Source: Acidobacteriota bacterium
GTDB taxonomy: Bacteria; Acidobacteriota; Holophagae; Acanthopleuribacterales; Acanthopleuribacteraceae
Direction of reading: 5' to 3'
Length of the DNA stretch: 64,000 nt
Assembly (NCBI GenBank): GCA_020439745.1
Contig: JAGQSC010000003.1
Location: forward strand, 186,001 to 250,000
The position numbers and the translations under genes are program-made. Under the pieces are notes generated by a model. The model was not told the DNA's origin and ran no database searches. It saw only the letters and a program-made list of their open reading frames with translations. Position 1 is the first letter of the stretch, and the number at the start of each line of letters is the position of its first letter. Positions 15,942-24,877 of the stretch are shown here, in pieces.

Positions 15942-18562
15942 GCTGGGTAGCCGCCTAATTCTGTTCGCGCCGTATCCCCTACCAAGGCGAACCCTACCAA
16001 ATAGGATCTGCCCAGTCGTTCCCGACAAATCACCGAGCCTTCAAACCCGTCTGGGGCAAGTACCGTGGTTTTAGAACCCGCCGCTGCTCGAACATTGACC
16101 GTCTTGAGTACGCTGCCATCTGGATTGCGATACTTGAACTCCAAGTCGGCAATGTCACCACCCGTGTTAACAACGGCAATACCTGTCCACTGCTGCTCGT
16201 TGGCCATGGCCACAGGAAAAGATAATACGGACTTGGGCGTCGTCGGCAAGATGAACCCGGCAAGATACGGCTGTGAATCTGATATGCCACCAAACAATTC
16301 CACCCCAACAAGCGGACGAGAGCTATCGATCCGTACCCATGCCGGCAAGGGACCATCTGACAATCTCGACTCGCCAATCACAGCGATGTCCTGGCTTCCA
16401 GCAGCAATAGTAAGTGATTCAATGCCAATCTGTTTTCCGCTTGCGTCATATCCCTTCATGATCACCGATGCTACTTGCCGGGAATCGGGATTCAAAAGAC
16501 TATAACCGGTCCAAAACAGACTCGTATCCTGAGCCACATGAGGCAGGAAATAGCTTTTTGACGTGTGACCTGGTTGAAACAGATCCGTGTTTTGGGGCGC
16601 TACAGAGGCACTCACGCCTGATTGATTACGTTTGCTGAATGTAAGAAACCCGTTGACCCTCGGCTCACCGGGCCCAGATGCCTGAAGTTGCGTCCAACTT
16701 TTCTGAGCCGTCGGAATGTAACTGGGGAAGTCATAGGCAAACGATCCAGCCCCATCCACATGACCTTGTGCCGTCAAGCCATTGCCAAACAACCAATTGA
16801 GATCCGTGGCAGAACGGGTGCCAAAGGTAAAACGGTTTCGCCACGTTGTGGTTTGCGACGCCAGATGCGGTAATAGACAACTAGAAAAACTGCTCGGGCC
16901 CTGAGTCACGATGTCCAGGTCACCTTGAGCCCTGGTCAGAATAGCGGTGGTAACAGGCAAACTGCTCCTGATCTCAATCGAGCTGGTGTTGGCATCGCCC
17001 AGAAACTGGTTTAACTCCAATTGAGCAAAGGCACCTAGTACGCGAGCATCTTCTGTTCCGCTTGGCCATTCTGTCCAATTCAAAATCACAGACTGGCCGT
17101 TGGGATTGTGGATCACACAGCGATCATCTGGTTCCAGTAGTGGAACCAAGGTGCTTGGAAAGGTCCTGCGCAAGTCTAAGGCATACACCGCATCTTCTTC
17201 CTTGGTTTCCACTTGCACGAAATAGTCGTAGCCAGGCTGGATCTCTATCTCTTGCACAGACACCACTGGTTTTTGAAACAACCATGGGTCCGTGAAATCG
17301 GGTGGCACGGATAACTTCAATGTCCCATCATCGATTCCCGAAACCCTCAATTTCGCAAACTGATTGCCTTCCAATTTGAATGAGTAGCTATCAACTTTAT
17401 CGTAGTCATGGACTTCCAAGTCACCATAAACCCCCCCAAGTAATTTGCCGGCACTGGCGTTGGTTACCTCGAGATAAGTCTCTGCACTTTCAATACGCCG
17501 ATACAAATATCGATAGACAGTTGCGAGAGTCTGGAGAGACGACTGGTCCACCAATTCAGCTCGAATTACGTGTAGCCCTTCATTCAACGTGTTGGGATTG
17601 ATCGCCGCATCAAAATAGGCATCATCTAATGCCATCCGTATGTCAACGTCCCTTTCGGAAAGAGACATCATTTCCAAAGTTAGGGGTCCAACCTTTTCGC
17701 CGACCAGGACCACACCCTCTAATTCCGTAAAGGCAAGGACCGCCTCAGTAGACTCCACAAAAAAGCCGATGCGTCCCTCGACGGTGTTCACGCTGTCGCT
17801 CACAGTAAACACAAGTTCATCGAGTCCAGTAAACGATTCAAACGCCTGATAGGCATAACCATCCCCAGTAACCGTGACATTCCCATGAAGAGGGAGCTGT
17901 TCAATACTAAAAACCAGCTGGCTAGATGGAGTTTCCGGATCTACTGCATCCAGGTGAAACATGACCGGATCCAGGAACGGCGAAACGGCAAACGTCTCCG
18001 TTCTGGGCAATGGTTGCGAGTTGGTGCCCTCCGAACAGCTAATGAACGTATCGTCGTTCTTGAACAGGGTCGTTACTGGCATGGGCGTCTTTACGTCGCT
18101 GTTGTCCTTGTTCAGAACACCCCAAATACCTACGCTCAAGAAAACTGAACCGGGCCCATCGCTGACGTATTGGCACACGCGAACATCTTGCAAATTGATT
18201 CGTGCATTTGGCGGCAAAGTGCCGGAAAGTAGTTGATAACGAATGGCCACTGCACCCCGTGAGTCCGATTCAATGACTTGTGCGGCTGACCATGCATTTC
18301 CCAAATTGTCGGTTACCGTCCCAGCTTGTTCCAAACGATAGGGTACTGAAACCGTACCTGATATAAAAGGTGGATCGTTTAGATTTAGGTCAGGCACCGC
18401 AAGCACAATCAGAGTCCCGTTGAACAACGTAGCTGGACCCGTTAATTGAAACGTCGCCGAGTTTTCCAAGCACACCTTTTGATCTTCGTCACCACACAAC
18501 GAGACACCATCCGCCCACACCAACGGCACCGTAACAAAACTCAACACACATATAAATTTCAA
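15935..18562 (-). CDS. Large secreted protein with cadherin/tandem-95-like domain and repeated beta-modules
   Basis: About 875 residues when started at TTG 18562, which is preceded by AAGGAG at correct spacing and begins a clear Sec signal peptide (KFICVLSFVTVPLVWA). The open frame extends 117 bases further upstream, but that part has no leader. The middle contains a tandem-95/cadherin-like stretch (VDPETPSSQLVFSIEQLPLHG, then ESFTGLDELVFTVSD). The C-terminal third is built from at least three or four degenerate beta-rich units with a W-x-T/N pattern, a stem N-x-D/G, and an ending like SSRPLVGVELFGG or GRSYLVGFALVGD. No catalytic residues are recognised. A surface or extracellular adhesion role is an inference. 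A similar module recurs in the gene at 52224-53318. Confidence 0.65.
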   Translation of the reverse strand: MKFICVLSFVTVPLVWADGVSLCGDEDQKVCLENSATFQLTGPATLFNGTLIVLAVPDLNLNDPPFISGTVSVPYRLEQAGTVTDNLGNAWSAAQVIESDSRGAVAIRYQLLSGTLPPNARINLQDVRVCQYVSDGPGSVFLSVGIWGVLNKDNSDVKTPMPVTTLFKNDDTFISCSEGTNSQPLPRTETFAVSPFLDPVMFHLDAVDPETPSSQLVFSIEQLPLHGNVTVTGDGYAYQAFESFTGLDELVFTVSDSVNTVEGRIGFFVESTEAVLAFTELEGVVLVGEKVGPLTLEMMSLSERDVDIRMALDDAYFDAAINPNTLNEGLHVIRAELVDQSSLQTLATVYRYLYRRIESAETYLEVTNASAGKLLGGVYGDLEVHDYDKVDSYSFKLEGNQFAKLRVSGIDDGTLKLSVPPDFTDPWLFQKPVVSVQEIEIQPGYDYFVQVETKEEDAVYALDLRRTFPSTLVPLLEPDDRCVIHNPNGQSVILNWTEWPSGTEDARVLGAFAQLELNQFLGDANTSSIEIRSSLPVTTAILTRAQGDLDIVTQGPSSFSSCLLPHLASQTTTWRNRFTFGTRSATDLNWLFGNGLTAQGHVDGAGSFAYDFPSYIPTAQKSWTQLQASGPGEPRVNGFLTFSKRNQSGVSASVAPQNTDLFQPGHTSKSYFLPHVAQDTSLFWTGYSLLNPDSRQVASVIMKGYDASGKQIGIESLTIAAGSQDIAVIGESRLSDGPLPAWVRIDSSRPLVGVELFGGISDSQPYLAGFILPTTPKSVLSFPVAMANEQQWTGIAVVNTGGDIADLEFKYRNPDGSVLKTVNVRAAAGSKTTVLAPDGFEGSVICRERLGRSYLVGFALVGDTARTELGGYPAH

Positions 18563-18690
18563 CGTCAAACTCCTTGCTGGCGCGTCAATGACTCTCAGAT
18601 CATTCTCGAACAGGACCGCCACGATTGGCCCCACACTCATTACAATGGGATATGGAGGCACAAGGCGTGCCAACCGCAATGGACGACGTC

Positions 18691-19029
18691 TTAATCGTTT
18701 ATTTTGCGCGACAGGTCGGGGATTGAACTCGGGTCGTCGGCCCGCATGAAACGCTTGTCGTTCCCGGTTGCCGTGACGTTTTCATACACACCCTTCTCGC
18801 GTTTCACCAGCTTGGTGAATCCCATATTCTTGAGTTCTGCGTTGGTCTTTGGGAAAGCCAAACCAGGGGTGGCGATCAAACGCTTCACAGGTGAATCTGA
18901 AGGTGTCTCTCCCGGTTCTATGTCGGCAAGTGCACATAACTCACCCCAAGTAGAGACAGATTCATTCATGCCATGCATCACTTCAACAGTCTCTTGATTG
19001 GCCTCGCAAAAGTAGTCGTAAAAAGGCAT
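18691..19029 (-). CDS. FmdB-like small zinc-ribbon-type protein (degenerate)
   Basis: A 112-residue protein whose start (MPFYDYFCEANQETVEVMHG) matches the MPxYDYxC opening of the FmdB/putative regulatory zinc-ribbon family. The usual second CxxC pair is not present: only Cys8 and Cys32 occur, so the metal site is probably lost. The sequence continues with TWGELCALADIEPGETP and a basic KLVKREKGVYENVTATG tail. It sits alone between the large secreted gene and the divergent thioredoxin gene. Function is unknown; a regulatory role is only the family label. Confidence 0.6.
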   Translation of the reverse strand: MPFYDYFCEANQETVEVMHGMNESVSTWGELCALADIEPGETPSDSPVKRLIATPGLAFPKTNAELKNMGFTKLVKREKGVYENVTATGNDKRFMRADDPSSIPDLSRKIND

Positions 19030-19164
19030 TAGATCATTCCAAATCGGGTCGCTGGGGATGTATTCCCTTGAAACATTTTACCTCAGAACCGGAATAAGCA
19101 GGGAATGACGTAGTGTTCAACCGCCAGGTGGGAGTGCGTTAGAATGTGCTGATAAGGAGCAACC

Positions 19165-19539
19165 ATGACAGCTTTGATTTGCGCCATGTTCATTTGGAGC
19201 GGACCTTTTTACGAAGGCTCCATTGAAGACGCCTTTGCAAAGGCAAAAAAGGAAAACAAGCTTCTCGTTGTGGATGTTTACACGACGTGGTGTGGACCAT
19301 GTAAGTTGCTTGATAAGACCACGTGGCAAGACCAACGAGTGCAAGAGTTGTTAGGAACTCAGGTCATCGGGCTCAAAGTGGACGCGGAAAAGGGCGAAGG
19401 CGTCGCCTTTGCACGCAAGTACAAGATCACGGGCTACCCCAACCTGATTATTCTCAACGCAAACGGCGAACTTGTGTCGCGTCAAGTGGGTTATATGCCA
19501 CCGCAGCAATTCCTGGAGTGGGTTCGGCAGGTGATCTGA
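19165..19539 (+). CDS. Thioredoxin-fold protein, probably exported or membrane-attached
   Basis: A 124-residue thioredoxin-like protein with the active site WCGPC at residues 42-46, preceded by LLVVDVYTT and followed by the cis-proline segment GYPNLIIL. The first 12 residues (MTALICAMFIWS) are hydrophobic and may be a short leader, so it may act in the periplasm as a DsbD/Trx-type reductase rather than in the cytosol. AAGGAG sits just upstream of the ATG. The rmlC-like gene starts at the next base after its stop, so the two share a transcript. Confidence 0.85.
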   Translation: MTALICAMFIWSGPFYEGSIEDAFAKAKKENKLLVVDVYTTWCGPCKLLDKTTWQDQRVQELLGTQVIGLKVDAEKGEGVAFARKYKITGYPNLIILNANGELVSRQVGYMPPQQFLEWVRQVI

Positions 19540-20076
19540 GTGGAGATTTCTCAGTTCGAGATCGAGGGATTGGTGCTCGTAAGACCCCAGGTGTTTCGAG
19601 ATCCGCGCGGATACTTCATCGAAACTTATCAAGCAGAACGATTTCGTAAAGTAGGCATTCTTGACACCTTTGTCCAAGACAATCAAAGTTGTTCTACTCA
19701 AGGCACTTTACGAGGCCTGCATTTCCAAGTCGGCCAGGCTCAGGCCAAACTCGTGCGTGTGGTGTTGGGTGAAGTGTTTGACGTGGCCGTAGACCTTCGC
19801 CGCGGCTCACCCACATACGGTCGGTGGCAAGGTGTTCACCTCAGTGATCAGAACCACTACCAATTCTATGTACCCAAGGGTTTTGCGCACGGATTTCAAG
19901 TGGTCAGTGAACGCGCTGTGTTCGCCTATAAATGTTCCGACTACTACGCGCCGGAATGCGAACGTGGACTCATTTGGAATGACACGGACCTTTCGATCAA
20001 GTGGCCTTTGCGGCCCACGCAAATCAGTGAAAAGGACGCAAATTGGCCAACACTCGCCCAACTCAATCTGGATTGA
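19540..20076 (+). CDS. rfbC: dTDP-4-dehydrorhamnose 3,5-epimerase
   Basis: A 178-residue cupin that epimerises C3 and C5 of dTDP-4-keto-6-deoxyglucose in dTDP-L-rhamnose synthesis. It shows FRDPRGYFIETY at the start, GTLRGLHFQ with the catalytic His61, the DLRRGSPTYGRW strand, YVPKGFAHGF and the YKCSDYYAPE segment with the acid Tyr. It begins with GTG immediately after the thioredoxin stop and overlaps cinA by four bases. The rmlA, rmlB and rmlD partners are not in the window, so they must be elsewhere if the pathway is complete. Confidence 0.92.
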   Translation: MEISQFEIEGLVLVRPQVFRDPRGYFIETYQAERFRKVGILDTFVQDNQSCSTQGTLRGLHFQVGQAQAKLVRVVLGEVFDVAVDLRRGSPTYGRWQGVHLSDQNHYQFYVPKGFAHGFQVVSERAVFAYKCSDYYAPECERGLIWNDTDLSIKWPLRPTQISEKDANWPTLAQLNLD

Positions 20077-21359
20077 ACCGCGTTGAGATTATCACCACCG
20101 GCGAAGAGGTGATTCATGGTGAGTTGGTCGATACGAACGCCAGTTGGCTGTCTGAGCAATTGGCATCCATGGGTTTTCAAATCCAACGACGCAGCACCGT
20201 AGGTGATCGTTTGGATGATCTGGTGAACTTGTTCTTAGAGCGTGCGGCCATTGCAGACATCATCATTGTAAACGGAGGACTGGGACCTACCGTTGACGAT
20301 CTTTCGGCCGAGGCAGCGGCAATGGCACTGGGCGAGCCGAGAATCATCCATGAAACGTGGCTGAATCACCTGGAGTCATGGTTCAAAGAACGCGGCCGAC
20401 AGATGCCCGACAACAACCGCAAACAAGCCTATCTGCCGCAGTCGGCTCAAATCATCGATAACCCTTACGGCACAGCCTGCGGCTTTCGGATCAAACTCAG
20501 TCGAGCTGAACTCTTTTTCACCCCAGGAGTTCCCCGCGAGTTGAGACCCATGTTCAGCGAACAAATCGCGCCCTATCTCAACACCCACTACACCAACAAA
20601 CCGCGGTTCCTCAAGCGTTTGCACAGCTTTGGATTCAGTGAAGCAAGAATGGACCAGCGCCTAGGTTTGTTGACAAAGCCAACGGGCCTAACTTTGGGAT
20701 TTAGAGCGCATTTGCCGCTACTCGAAATCAAAATCATGGCTGAAGGAGAAGAAGCAGAGCGTCATGCGATGTCGTTTATGGGAAGCCTTCCAGACGACAT
20801 CATGGCCTGTGTTGTCGCACAAGACGATGAACATATCGCAGCGGTGGTCGGAAGGGCGCTTCTGGACCGCAAACTGACGCTGGCTACAGCGGAAAGCTGC
20901 ACCGGTGGCTTGCTCGCCGACGCGTGGATCCACTACCCCGGTTCTTCAGCCTATTTCAAGCACGGAGTGATCTGTTATTCAAACGACTCAAAGATCCGCG
21001 AGTGCGATGTTCCCGGTCCACTCATTGACCAGTTCGGCGCCGTATCCGCGGAAGTGGCAAAAGCCATGGCTATGGGGTTAAGACAACGCGCAAATACCGA
21101 AATCGCCCTGGCCACCACCGGCATCGCCGGTCCAGATGGCGGATCACCTGAAAAGCCGGTGGGTACCGTCGGAATTTCTTTGGCAACGCCCTCGAATACC
21201 TACACGCAACTGGTCCGTTTGCCCGACTTTGGTCGCACAGCTATTCGGCGCGTGACCGTGATGTTGGCAGTGGACATGTTGCGTCGTTACCTATTCGGTT
21301 TTCCAGTTTTCGGATCGTTTGAAATCATGAAAACCATCTCTACAGACGTTATCTCTTAG
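20073..21359 (+). CDS. cinA: CinA-family nicotinamide-nucleotide amidohydrolase
   Basis: About 428 residues. The N-terminal half is the CinA/MoCF-like domain (VEIITTGEEVIHGELVDTNAS, NGGLGPTVDD, FFTPGVPREL), acting as an ADP-ribose-type pyrophosphatase. The C-terminal half is the PncC deamidase (LATAESCTGGLLAD, YSNDSK, TGIAGPDGGSPEKPVGTV), which recycles NMN to nicotinate mononucleotide in pyridine-nucleotide salvage. TTG 20073 is chosen because it overlaps the preceding stop and gives the family-like start NRVEIITTG; the frame is open upstream to 20043. Length is normal. Confidence 0.9.
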   Translation: MNRVEIITTGEEVIHGELVDTNASWLSEQLASMGFQIQRRSTVGDRLDDLVNLFLERAAIADIIIVNGGLGPTVDDLSAEAAAMALGEPRIIHETWLNHLESWFKERGRQMPDNNRKQAYLPQSAQIIDNPYGTACGFRIKLSRAELFFTPGVPRELRPMFSEQIAPYLNTHYTNKPRFLKRLHSFGFSEARMDQRLGLLTKPTGLTLGFRAHLPLLEIKIMAEGEEAERHAMSFMGSLPDDIMACVVAQDDEHIAAVVGRALLDRKLTLATAESCTGGLLADAWIHYPGSSAYFKHGVICYSNDSKIRECDVPGPLIDQFGAVSAEVAKAMAMGLRQRANTEIALATTGIAGPDGGSPEKPVGTVGISLATPSNTYTQLVRLPDFGRTAIRRVTVMLAVDMLRRYLFGFPVFGSFEIMKTISTDVIS

Positions 21360-21515
21360 TTTTGCGCAAAAAACACATTCGTTTGACTATCGTCTAACAC
21401 GAAACGTTCTTTGAAAACTTGCCTCAATGAAACTATGAGTTTAATATGAAAGCTAAGTGTATCCATTGAATTTGCCGCGCAACCTGAGGGGCTTAGGTTG
21501 TCTGAGGAGAAACAC

Positions 21516-24035
21516 ATGGGAAAAAAAGTCTTGTTGGCTGATGATAGTATCACAATACAAAAACTGGTCGAGATGGCCTTTGCTGACACAGACTTCGTTT
21601 TGGTATCGGTTTCGGATGGGCAGCAAGCTATTGATCAACTCGCTGATGTCCAGCCCGATATTATCCTCGCCGACGCCATTATGCCCTTGAAAGACGGTTA
21701 TGAGGTATGTGAATACGTCAAATCAAGTCCTCAGTTTGCCAGCACGCCTGTGGTTCTACTTACAGGTCGATTTCAACCATTTGACCAGGCAAAAGCGGAG
21801 CAAGTACGGATTGACGGTCGGGTGGTTAAACCGTTTGTACAAGAGCAATTGGTGGAGCTCATCAATCGCTTGACATCCAAATCACCCACCGAAGCACCGG
21901 CTGAATCGGTCACACCCGCCCCGCCTGAAGTGGAAGAAGAAGAGGACACCGATGCCACATTGATGTTAGACGCAAGCATGTCCCTTGACGACGAGCAAGA
22001 AGAAACCAGGGCTGATTACGCTATGGAGTACGATTCTCACTCAACCATTCGCGTGAATCCTGCCGATTTGCAGGCCTACCTCCGCGACAAAGCCAAAGCC
22101 GAAGCCGAAGCTGAATCTGCCGATGATGAGCTCGAAATCGGTGAACTCGACGATGAAGATATCCTCGACGATGAACTCGAGGGCGTCGAGTCGGACATCG
22201 ACGACGCAATGGCAGATATGCCTTCACTGGACGATGAGCTCGAGGATATCGAAGAGATTTCCGACGATGAGCTGGTCGCGGACTCTGACAACGACACCTC
22301 TCAAGACCGATCCATTGAAGAATTGGAACTGGATGATTTCAGTGAACTTCAAGACGAATCTGCCGATGATGTGATTGACCTGGCCAGCGATGACGTGATG
22401 GAGCTTAGCAACGATGAACTGATGGAAATGGAAGAGGACGATCAAACCATCACGGCTCCCGATGCTGAGGTACCCGAAGACGAAATGGCATCCTTTGAAC
22501 CTATGGACCTAGATGAGCCCGTCTTTATGGAAGAAGCTGGAGACACACCCGACCTGAGCGAAATGCATACCGATTCATCCTATGAGACCCCGAGTCTTGC
22601 AGATGACCATGGATCAGATGCGGTTGATGAGGAGGCATTGGACCTCAGCGATGATGATTTCATGTCGAGTGATGATCTCGATGACGAGATTGCCGACCTC
22701 GGCGAATTAGAAGACCTCGAAGAACTCGATGATCTTCACGATGATTCACTTGGCGAAACGGATTTCGACGATTTGCTCGATGAAAAAAATGAAGTGCCTT
22801 TGGTGGAGCGCGACACGGTCTCCTTTGAGGATGAGGAACCCGCACTGTCGACACCTGCCGCTGAATTTCTGGATGAATCAGCCGATAAACTCCTTTCGGA
22901 AAGCGACACCAATTTCTTGGACCAGCCTTCTGAAGACGATGCGCTGCTTACGCCTGCCGATACGGATTTTCTTGAAAACGAGAAGATTGAAGAAAACGTG
23001 TTGGCACCTACAGAATTTGAAGAGCTCGATTTTTCAGAGCCCAGCGCTTTGGATGAAATAGCCACCATGCCGCTGGAACGACCTTCTTCCATCACGGACG
23101 ATTCAGAACCCTCCCAACCCTTGGAGGTGCCAACATTCGAAGCGGCCCCCATTCCAGAGCCTATTGACGAGGAGCCTGATTTCGAAGTGGCCACCGAGGA
23201 TCTTGACGAGTTGGATCAAGAGGACTTGATCACTGAACCCACTGAAGTAGCCGAAGGTGAACCCGCCATCGCTGAACTTGAGCCCGTGATTGGTGAAGAC
23301 ACGTTACCCGGTCAGAACATCGTAGAATCGATGGATGACGAGCCCCCATCACTTTCTGAAGAACTTTCAGCAATTCCTGCAGAAGAGATGGCAGCCCCAG
23401 ATGAAGCAACCTCATTTGCAGAAGAATTCGGCCTGGAACCGGTAGAAGAAGAACCTGTTTTTGATGCTGAAGAAATGGGTTTGGTCAGCGCCGAAGAAGA
23501 ACTGGATACGTCGTTTGTGGACGACTTAGATGATCTTGACGCTCCTGCCCCATCAGCTACCTGGGCTGACGACGAAGTGGAAGACGTCGAGGAAATGTTA
23601 GATGTTTCAGCAGACGATATGCCCATCGAAAATTTCGCGGAACTGGAGTCCCCTTTGGACGAGCCTGAGCCACTGGACGTCAGCATGCGCGACATCCCAA
23701 CGGCTGAGCTGGAACTTGATGTAGCTGTGGGTGACGAGGCACCGATCGAAACAGATTTTCTGGATGAGAGTCCCGGGGAACCTTTGGAATCACTTACCGA
23801 GGAGTCACCCGAAGCGGCGCCTACAGATGTGCCACCACCGCTACCAGTTAGCGCAACCAGCGTTAGTCTCGAAGCGGGTCAGCTAGACCATATCATCGAA
23901 GAAGTGGCCCGAAGAGTGGCCGCAAAGATAAGCGACGATGTGATTCGAGAAATTGCTTGGGAAGTCATACCTGAACTTGCAGAGGCTATGATCAAGAAGC
24001 GCATTCACGAAATAGAAAAGGCAGCAAGTCACTAA
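21516..24035 (+). CDS. Response regulator receiver with very long acidic region and conserved C-terminal helix
   Basis: About 839 residues. Residues 3-120 are a receiver domain: DD (9-10), phosphoacceptor Asp53 in DIILADAIMP, LLTG, and the Lys of VVKPF. From about 125 to 770 the chain is dominated by Asp and Glu with few basic residues (runs such as ELDDEDILDDELEGVESDID), low complexity and presumably disordered. The C-terminal 50 residues are an ordered amphipathic stretch (EVARRVAAKISDDVIREIAW, then EVIPELAEAMIKKRIHEIEK). That tail plus a receiver is seen in scaffold-like regulators of deltaproteobacteria and acidobacteria. ATG 21516 follows TGAGGAGA. No DNA-binding domain is visible, so action by protein contact is inferred. 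The sensor kinase is not in the window. Confidence 0.75.
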   Translation: MGKKVLLADDSITIQKLVEMAFADTDFVLVSVSDGQQAIDQLADVQPDIILADAIMPLKDGYEVCEYVKSSPQFASTPVVLLTGRFQPFDQAKAEQVRIDGRVVKPFVQEQLVELINRLTSKSPTEAPAESVTPAPPEVEEEEDTDATLMLDASMSLDDEQEETRADYAMEYDSHSTIRVNPADLQAYLRDKAKAEAEAESADDELEIGELDDEDILDDELEGVESDIDDAMADMPSLDDELEDIEEISDDELVADSDNDTSQDRSIEELELDDFSELQDESADDVIDLASDDVMELSNDELMEMEEDDQTITAPDAEVPEDEMASFEPMDLDEPVFMEEAGDTPDLSEMHTDSSYETPSLADDHGSDAVDEEALDLSDDDFMSSDDLDDEIADLGELEDLEELDDLHDDSLGETDFDDLLDEKNEVPLVERDTVSFEDEEPALSTPAAEFLDESADKLLSESDTNFLDQPSEDDALLTPADTDFLENEKIEENVLAPTEFEELDFSEPSALDEIATMPLERPSSITDDSEPSQPLEVPTFEAAPIPEPIDEEPDFEVATEDLDELDQEDLITEPTEVAEGEPAIAELEPVIGEDTLPGQNIVESMDDEPPSLSEELSAIPAEEMAAPDEATSFAEEFGLEPVEEEPVFDAEEMGLVSAEEELDTSFVDDLDDLDAPAPSATWADDEVEDVEEMLDVSADDMPIENFAELESPLDEPEPLDVSMRDIPTAELELDVAVGDEAPIETDFLDESPGEPLESLTEESPEAAPTDVPPPLPVSATSVSLEAGQLDHIIEEVARRVAAKISDDVIREIAWEVIPELAEAMIKKRIHEIEKAASH

Positions 24036-24061
24036 TTTTTACGGCGTTCGGAGCACAGCCA

Positions 24062-24877
24062 ATGTACTTAAGATCCATGTGTGCAGCGCTACTCTGCGTG
24101 CCGCTGTTTGCCACCGACAACACGCTTCCAAAGGGCGTAAAGACCATTCAGTTCCGCTACGCGCTCACAGAAGCAGACGATTTCTTTGATACCGACGGGC
24201 ACCGCACCTCGTTTTCAGAGGTAGGCTTAGGTGACTACGAGTCGGTACATACTTCCATTGAAGCTGCATTTGGCGTTGCCGAAGGTGTCACAATTGTTCT
24301 CGAAGCAACCAATACCAGCCGCGAACTGAAAGCACCCGAGTCAGCCTTCAAATCAAGTGGTATGGAGAGCGTTTATGCCGGTCTGCGCCAGCGACTTTCA
24401 CCGCCCGGTTCCAGTCACCTTTTGATTTCGGAATTAGGGGCATCATCGCCTGCAGGTTACGACGAGGACGAACAATTACCACTTGGTTCTGGTGGTATCG
24501 ATTGGTTCGCTGTGGTTTCTTATGGCCAGGACTTTTACCCCACCAGAGGCGCGTTCCATTTGGATATCACCTATGTGTTCCGCAATGAAAAGCCCGACGA
24601 TGAAATTCGCATACACACCGATTTCGACTGGGGCATTACGCGTTCCATCTGGCTGCGCCTCGCCTACGACAGCCAAGAGAGTAAGAACAACAGTTTGACG
24701 CCATTTGACGTACTCACCTATCCCGAAGAACATGGTAAGCAACTCGCAAGCGCCCGTTTTCGCTTGTACCTCTCAGCCAAATGGCATGCTGATCTATCAG
24801 CTAGCAAAGTGATGGACGGCAGGAACCAGTTTGTAGGTCAAACCCTTGCATTGGGACTGGGGTGGCGGAGTCAATAA
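24062..24877 (+). CDS. Probable outer-membrane beta-barrel protein
   Basis: 271 residues with a short leader (MYLRSMCAALLCVPLFA) and a mature chain of alternating hydrophobic strands (TIQFRYALTE, VTIVLEAT, GAFHLDITYVFR, SIWLRLAYDS, LASARFRLYLSAKW) ending LALGLGWRSQ. This is the pattern of a small outer-membrane barrel of about 12 strands. A GGAG site precedes the ATG. The molybdopterin oxidoreductase gene starts at the base after its stop, so the two are coupled. Substrate is unknown; a periplasmic lipoprotein barrel is an alternative. Confidence 0.55.
   Translation: MYLRSMCAALLCVPLFATDNTLPKGVKTIQFRYALTEADDFFDTDGHRTSFSEVGLGDYESVHTSIEAAFGVAEGVTIVLEATNTSRELKAPESAFKSSGMESVYAGLRQRLSPPGSSHLLISELGASSPAGYDEDEQLPLGSGGIDWFAVVSYGQDFYPTRGAFHLDITYVFRNEKPDDEIRIHTDFDWGITRSIWLRLAYDSQESKNNSLTPFDVLTYPEEHGKQLASARFRLYLSAKWHADLSASKVMDGRNQFVGQTLALGLGWRSQ

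Noticed and set aside
21360-21371. Palindrome TTTTGCGCAAAA after the cinA stop
   Set aside because: Stem without a usable loop and no U-tract; not a credible terminator or operator.
22736-23194. Serine-rich minus-strand frame of 152 codons
   Set aside because: An artefact of reading the Asp/Glu-coding repeats of the acidic response regulator in antisense.
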